Below, piece by piece: positions 31,265-34,714 of a stretch of DNA of 34,714 nt (positions are counted from its first letter, which is position 1; every line of letters starts with the position of its first letter). The stretch is from positions 1 through 34,714 of the forward strand of contig NZ_LGDW01000481.1 in the NCBI RefSeq assembly GCF_001280005.1, in the 5' to 3' direction. A program made the translations under genes and the position numbers. The DNA is from Streptomyces sp. NRRL WC-3618. GTDB lineage: Bacteria; Actinomycetota; Actinomycetes; Streptomycetales; Streptomycetaceae. Below the pieces are notes generated by a model. It was not told the origin of the DNA, ran no database searches, and saw only the letters and a list, made by a program, of their open reading frames with translations.

Positions 31265-32055
31265 CTACTCCGACAGCCAGGCCGCGAACGGCACGTTCAG
31301 CACGGTCGGGTGAGCAATGCCACGGCCGTGGTAGCCGTCCTCGCCGAATGCGTCACCGTGGTCGGCGCACATGATGATCAGCCACCGTTTCTTGCCGGTG
31401 AGCCCGTCGATCAGGCGGCCGAGGTGTGCGTCCGCGTACGCGAGCGCGGCAGCTTGGGATTGCCAGGAGTCGGTACTGTCGCCGATGTAGTGGCCGTGGG
31501 GGACATGCGTGGCGGAGACGTTGACGAACAGGAACAGCGGCCGGTCGGTGGACTGCTCGGCGATGGTCAGGGCCTGGTCTACCTGATGGCGTGTGGAGTC
31601 AGGCTCCGGGGAGCCGAACTCAGGACGCCAGTGGTCCTCGTCGAACATGTCGGGCAGCACCGACCCGAGTGGTGTCTCCCGTGAGAAGTAGGTCACGCCG
31701 CCGATGCACACCGTGCGGTATCCGTGCTGGGCGAGCCCGGCAAGAACGCTCGGCGCATCGAAGACGAACGTGCCCGGATCAACGGTCTTGAGCGCGGGTG
31801 GGCGGCACTCCCACAGCCGCGGCGGCTGTACTGGCTGCGGAAGCTTGGGGAGGAAGCCGGAGAAGAAGGCGATGTGCGCGGGGAGGGTGAAGGTACCGGG
31901 AGTACGGCGTTCCTCCCACACCCCGCCCGGCAGGACGCTGGCCAGATGCGGCGTCTGACCGGCGTGCAAGGCGGCTCGGGCGACATCGTGGCGCAGGGAG
32001 TCCAGGGTGACGAAGAGGATGCTGGTCTGGCTTCGGATGACCTCGGCCGTGTCGG

Positions 32056-32059
<4 letters not shown>
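31265..32059 (-). CDS. STM4013/SEN3800-type hydrolase (alkaline phosphatase superfamily)
   Basis: 264 aa, GTG at 32059 overlapping the stop of the phosphohexomutase-like gene (GTGA). It matches the STM4013 pattern closely: SILFVTLDSLRHDVARAALH (metal-binding Asp), LPGGVWEERRTPGTFTLPAH (likely Thr nucleophile), FDAPSVLAGLAQHGYRTVCI and GGVTYFSRETPLGSVLP, VNVSATHVPHGHY, and CADHGDAFGEDGYHGRGIAH (metal-binding Asp-His and distal His). The superfamily hydrolyses sulfate or phosphate esters or transfers phospho groups. In other bacteria STM4013 is encoded beside STM4011/4012 radical SAM proteins; here the radical SAM partner is a different, MoaA-like one. It is cytosolic, without a signal peptide. 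Confidence 0.88.
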
Positions 32060-32566
<507 letters not shown>

Positions 32567-32574
<8 letters not shown>

Positions 32575-33202
32575 GCCTGTCCTCCAGGTACTTGACGATG
32601 GCGTCCGCCAGGTCGTCCGGGCTGCGACCATCGGTGGGGAGCAAGACTGCTGTGGGGTCCTCGTCGATGACGGCTTGGAAGTTCTGCTGGAGCCTGGCAA
32701 GACGCCCGGGGATGTCGAACAGGTCGGTGTCGTCCTGCTTCACGTCCGTCTTGGTGCCCATCCGCTCTTTCAGTGAGCTGTCGGAGCTGACCAGGCAGAA
32801 GGTGGCGTCAGGTACCACGAGGTACGGCAGGAACGGGGCGATCATTTCTTGGACCTGACCCAGGCCGGCGTGGTTGACGGCGGCGTGGCAGGCCAGGACC
32901 GAGACGACGTAGCGGTCCGCGACAACTGGTCCCACGCTGAGGGCCTGCCGTACGACGTCGGAGACGTGCAGGAGGCCGGAGAGGTAGAAGGCAAATTGCG
33001 GAAGCGGCCGAAGTTCCCGGTTGACCGAGTCGGACCAGCTGGTGTGCGGATCGGTGAGGGTATGGATCGTTGCGGCGCCGAGCCGCTTGGCCAGCCTTTG
33101 GGCAAGCGTCGACTTCCCGACTCCGGAGACGCCTTCCAGGACCACGAATGGCTCTTGGCGTTCCGCGATCTTGGGCGTATACGGGTCGCGCAGGGGAGTC
33201 AC
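32567..33202 (-). CDS. Thymidylate-kinase-like P-loop kinase
   Basis: 211 aa, GTG at 33202 overlapping the radical SAM stop (GTGA). P-loop EGVSGVGKST at ~22-32, a DR motif in VVADRYVVSV (the TMPK DRY/DRF signature), the preceding LPQFAFYLSGLLHVSDVVRQ helix and a C-terminal region with lid-like RMGTKTDVKQDD. The order is that of dTMP kinase or deoxynucleoside kinases, but the lid and substrate residues differ from housekeeping Tmk, so the acceptor may be another nucleoside or nucleotide. The stop lies within the start of the phosphohexomutase-like gene. Housekeeping tmk is not expected in such an operon, which argues for a specialised role. Confidence 0.87.
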
Positions 33203-34218
33203 AGGGTGCCCTCGGTGAAGGCCGAGACGTGTCGGGCGACGGCCACGGGGAGTTGCTTCGGATCAGCCAGCAGGGGCCGGATGTCCATGCGGAGGTCGTC
33301 CCGCAACAGACAGGGTTGGACCCCGCCGGCGTGGTCGACGCGAAGAGACCAGAACCCCTCCACGCACTTGGACCTGACAGGGCAGGTTCCGCACTGGCCA
33401 ACGTGATGGCGCCCGAGTTCGCGATGGATGACGTCGATCTCGATGCCGTCGATGCGGAAGATCCGCCGTCCCTGCCCGACGCCGGAGACCTCGACCTCTT
33501 CGTCCCTGGTCAGGGTACGCAGATGATCGATGATGCCTTGGGCGCCGATCGCGGAGCCCTTTCGCTTGGTGTTGAAGTCGGTGTCCACCAGCTCGATGAA
33601 CTGCACAGGCATGCGACGGTCGAGAGCGAAGTTCAGGATGTCGTGCAGTTCGTGTTCGTTCTCCCGCTGCACGAGCGTGTTCAGTTCCACTCGCTCGAAC
33701 ATCTCGCGGGCCGCCTCGATCCCGTCGAGGATGGTCGCGATACCGATGCGGGTGTTCGCGATGGCCTTGAGTGACGCGTCCGAGAAGTAGTGGAGGGAGA
33801 CCTTCACCTTGTCAAGGGCGGTCGTAGAGAGCCATTCCTGATGGGTGCGGACCAGTGTTCCGTTCGTGATCAGGGTGTAGGCCGTGTCCGGTCCGAGTTC
33901 GGGGAGTTGGGTGAGGACCGGCCGGGCCAGGGGCGACAGGAGAGGCTCACCGCCGGTGAAGTACACGCGCTTGAGCCCTGCGTTCATCAGGGCGGCCAGT
34001 ACGGTCAGGAAGTCCTCGGCGGTCATCTCGCGGTCGCGGGGCAGCACATCGCGGTGCAGGTGTGTGAAGGGTGGCGGGACGTCACCTTCGTTGTGGCAGA
34101 ACCAGCACTTCTCATTGCATTTCGGAGTCAGGGAGACCCTGAGCTGGCCGCGCAGCATGGCGAAGTTCCGCAGCGCGGTCCAGTCCACGTCGTTGGCCTT
34201 CGAATGCGGAATGGTCAT
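33199..34218 (-). CDS. MoaA-like radical SAM enzyme with C-terminal Fe-S motif
   Basis: 339 aa, ATG at 34218 with AAGGAG 9 bases upstream; the longer frame to 34695 overlaps another gene. Radical SAM motif CNEKCWFC (Cys 34, 38, 41), GGEPLL for SAM binding, LITNGTL, VKVSLHYFSD, NTLVQRENEHE. The C-terminus holds a MoaA/SPASM-like cluster site, GQCGTCPVRSKCVEGFWSLR then GGVQPCLL, and thus probably a second [4Fe-4S]. The nearest named relative is MoaA (GTP 3',8-cyclase), but MoaA's C-terminal GG is missing and the partners are not moco genes. It may cyclise or otherwise modify a nucleotide. It is the first gene of the five-gene operon. Confidence 0.92.
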   Translation of the reverse strand: MTIPHSKANDVDWTALRNFAMLRGQLRVSLTPKCNEKCWFCHNEGDVPPPFTHLHRDVLPRDREMTAEDFLTVLAALMNAGLKRVYFTGGEPLLSPLARPVLTQLPELGPDTAYTLITNGTLVRTHQEWLSTTALDKVKVSLHYFSDASLKAIANTRIGIATILDGIEAAREMFERVELNTLVQRENEHELHDILNFALDRRMPVQFIELVDTDFNTKRKGSAIGAQGIIDHLRTLTRDEEVEVSGVGQGRRIFRIDGIEIDVIHRELGRHHVGQCGTCPVRSKCVEGFWSLRVDHAGGVQPCLLRDDLRMDIRPLLADPKQLPVAVARHVSAFTEGTL

Positions 34219-34322
34219 GGTCTGGTGCTCCTTCTGTAGGTGCACTTCTGGTTTGGCGGCGCCCGGCCGAAGGGGTGGATGAGCTTTCTGCGGTGGCGCA
34301 TGCCGCTCAGGGCGCGGCCGGA

Positions 34323-34348
34323 GGCGCCCAAACAGGGGCGAAGGCGCC
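34323..34348 (-). terminator. Possible terminator of the ATP-binding protein gene
   Basis: Two GGCGCC hexamers (34323-34328, 34343-34348) with an inner CGCCC / GGGCG pairing, 14 bases beyond the stop of the minus-strand ATPase gene. Confidence 0.3.
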
Positions 34349-34361
34349 GAGGGAGCTGCGG

Positions 34362-34714
34362 TCACCGGTCGGCCCCGGTGAGAAACTCGGCCCAGACCTC
34401 TTTGCCCCAGGGGCGCGGACCGGAGCCTCGCAGGTCGTAGCCCCAGCGGTCCGCGAGTTCGTCGATCAGGAGCAGGCCACGGCCGGACTCGTCGTCGGCG
34501 GCGACGGGGCTGAACACCGGCAGTCGCGAGGGCGCCCGGTCCACCACCCCGACGCGCACCAGTGCCGTACTCGGCCGTTGGACGAGCAGGCGGATCGCGT
34601 GGCACGGGGTGTGTCTGAGTACCGGTAGGCCGCTGGCGAGGTTTCTGCTGTGCAGACCCTTTTCCAGCGGCCCCCGGCCCGAACCCGCCGTGCACCTTTC
34701 GGTGCAGCGGGCTC
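34362..34714 (-). CDS. HATPase_c_2 ATP-binding protein, 5' end outside or damaged
   Basis: The C-terminal ~85 residues are those of a Streptomyces RsbW-like ATP-binding regulator: RHTPCHAIRLLVQ, VRVGVVDRAPSRLP, DDESGRGLLLIDELADRWGY and a C-terminal WGKEVWAEFL. The frame stays open to the window edge, so it is listed as 5'-partial. In the segment before RHT the canonical N-box ELxTNAxRHT is missing (ASGLPVLRHT), so either a frameshift has damaged the gene or it is a divergent member. Such proteins commonly sit beside XRE/DUF397 genes. It could regulate the adjacent radical SAM operon, being just upstream on the same strand. Confidence 0.6.
   Translation of the reverse strand, partial: ARCTERCTAGSGRGPLEKGLHSRNLASGLPVLRHTPCHAIRLLVQRPSTALVRVGVVDRAPSRLPVFSPVAADDESGRGLLLIDELADRWGYDLRGSGPRPWGKEVWAEFLTGADR

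Noticed and set aside
34219..34695. N-terminal extension of the radical SAM frame
   Set aside because: Overlaps the ATP-binding protein gene and lacks coding character; the ATG at 34218 has a strong ribosome binding site.

Overview
This is a high-GC actinobacterial chromosome segment, almost certainly from a Streptomyces. The evidence is the very high GC, GTG/TTG starts with four-base gene overlaps, families typical of streptomycetes (XRE regulators with export domains, DUF2690 proteins, RsbA/STAS anti-sigma systems, STM4013-like hydrolase), an intergenic hairpin repeat common in Streptomyces, and a terminal TTA (bldA-type) leucine codon in a LuxR regulator. I see no tRNA, rRNA, CRISPR array or intact insertion sequence.

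Layout. (1) 0.27-4.7 kb: an XRE/TPR regulator divergent from four overlapping or closely spaced genes: a resolvase-fold protein without the catalytic serine, two small proteins, a kinase-like phosphotransferase, and a shortened or chimeric lactate/malate-dehydrogenase-like protein, followed by a gene-poor scar. (2) 5.1-14.2 kb: F420/flavin-type LLM oxidoreductases, an SDR, a D-aminoacylase-type amidohydrolase and an aldehyde dehydrogenase. Three promoters here carry the same palindrome (TGACG-N3-CGTCA), suggesting one TetR-type catabolic regulon. Inside it lie an atypical LuxR regulator and two tandem exported proteins that look like beta-pore-forming proteins. (3) 14.3-18.3 kb: two overlapping membrane-anchored XRE regulators (ectodomains DUF2690 and peptidoglycan-binding), divergent from three secreted proteins, one an M15-type peptidase and one a free DUF2690 protein. 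This is a plausible envelope-sensing module. (4) 18.4-22.5 kb: an RsbA-like anti-sigma factor with a STAS antagonist, small membrane proteins, a sensor-kinase-like membrane fragment, a secreted protein and a Ddn-type F420 enzyme. (5) 22.6-29.9 kb: an EEP nuclease/phosphatase, a Tat-exported PHP hydrolase, another F420-type LLM enzyme, the FO synthase FbiC (first committed step of F420 synthesis) and an alpha/beta hydrolase.

(6) 30.0-34.7 kb, minus strand: the most unusual part. A MoaA-like radical SAM enzyme, a thymidylate-kinase-like P-loop kinase, a stand-alone phosphohexomutase domain I in which the catalytic phosphoserine loop is replaced by an octaglycine tract, an STM4013-type alkaline-phosphatase-superfamily hydrolase and a NUDIX hydrolase form a tightly overlapping operon. 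A second NUDIX gene, a radical-SAM-like scrap and a truncated 95%-identical copy of the first NUDIX start lie downstream. I know of no described pathway with this combination.
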